From: Ruminococcus flavefaciens
Lineage (GTDB): Bacteria > Bacillota > Clostridia > Oscillospirales > Ruminococcaceae
Assembly (NCBI GenBank): GCA_902792495.1
Contig: CADBAC010000163.1
Coordinates: forward strand, 1 to 5,845
Reading direction: 5' to 3'
DNA length: 5,845 nucleotides
The stretch's first letter is position 1; every line of letters starts with the position of its first letter. This document shows positions 5,820-5,845 of the stretch, piece after piece. Position numbers and translations under genes: made by a program. Under the pieces are notes generated by a model. It was not told the DNA's origin. It saw only the letters and a list, made by a program, of their open reading frames with translations, and did no database searches.

Positions 5820-5845
5820 ATGCAATGCCCAAAGAGTAAGAACAG

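Overview
The window joins two unrelated blocks of DNA, and almost every gene is on the minus strand. Positions of about 1820 to 5845 are AT-richer bacterial chromosome. Positions 1 to about 1815 are GC-richer tailed-phage DNA carrying part of a head-tail structural operon. Strong AGGAGG-type ribosome binding sites, perfect TATAAT boxes, ATGA stop/start overlaps and the protein families point to a Firmicutes (Clostridia) host. A gut Ruminococcaceae-like organism is my best guess, but this is inference from style and not a species call.

Host block, read in the direction of transcription (right to left). A promoter at 5791-5819 drives an OmpR/PhoB-type response regulator (5084-5755). It is translationally coupled to a short-loop membrane histidine kinase (4080-5087), and a hairpin terminator follows (4052-4070). 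A second promoter (TATAAT at 3974-3979, weak -35, possible regulator half-sites at 3991-4005) then starts an ABC transporter operon. This holds an ATPase (3258-3941) overlapped by an FtsX/MacB-type permease (start 3261). The layout suggests a self-contained sense-and-export module of the kind used against envelope-active compounds: the kinase and regulator probably control the transporter.

Phage block, also right to left. It holds the C-terminal part of a small phage protein usually found after the major capsid gene, a broken gp6-like head-tail connector, a head-closure protein, a tail terminator, an HK97 gp10-like neck protein, and the start of the major tail tube protein, which runs off the left edge. 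Tight overlaps and individual ribosome binding sites show a normal late structural operon.

The main point of interest is the junction near 1800-1830. The permease stops about halfway through its expected length, and its reading frame runs on out of frame through phage DNA to 1582. The phage protein there has lost its own start. A second lesion, apparently an internal out-of-frame deletion, lies in the connector gene near 1528-1536. There is no integrase, att-like repeat or transposase at the junction, and it falls inside structural genes and not at a phage end. It is therefore either a rearranged or decaying prophage or an assembly chimera; the sequence alone cannot decide. I see no convincing new biological system, and no RNA genes, CRISPR arrays or insertion sequences.
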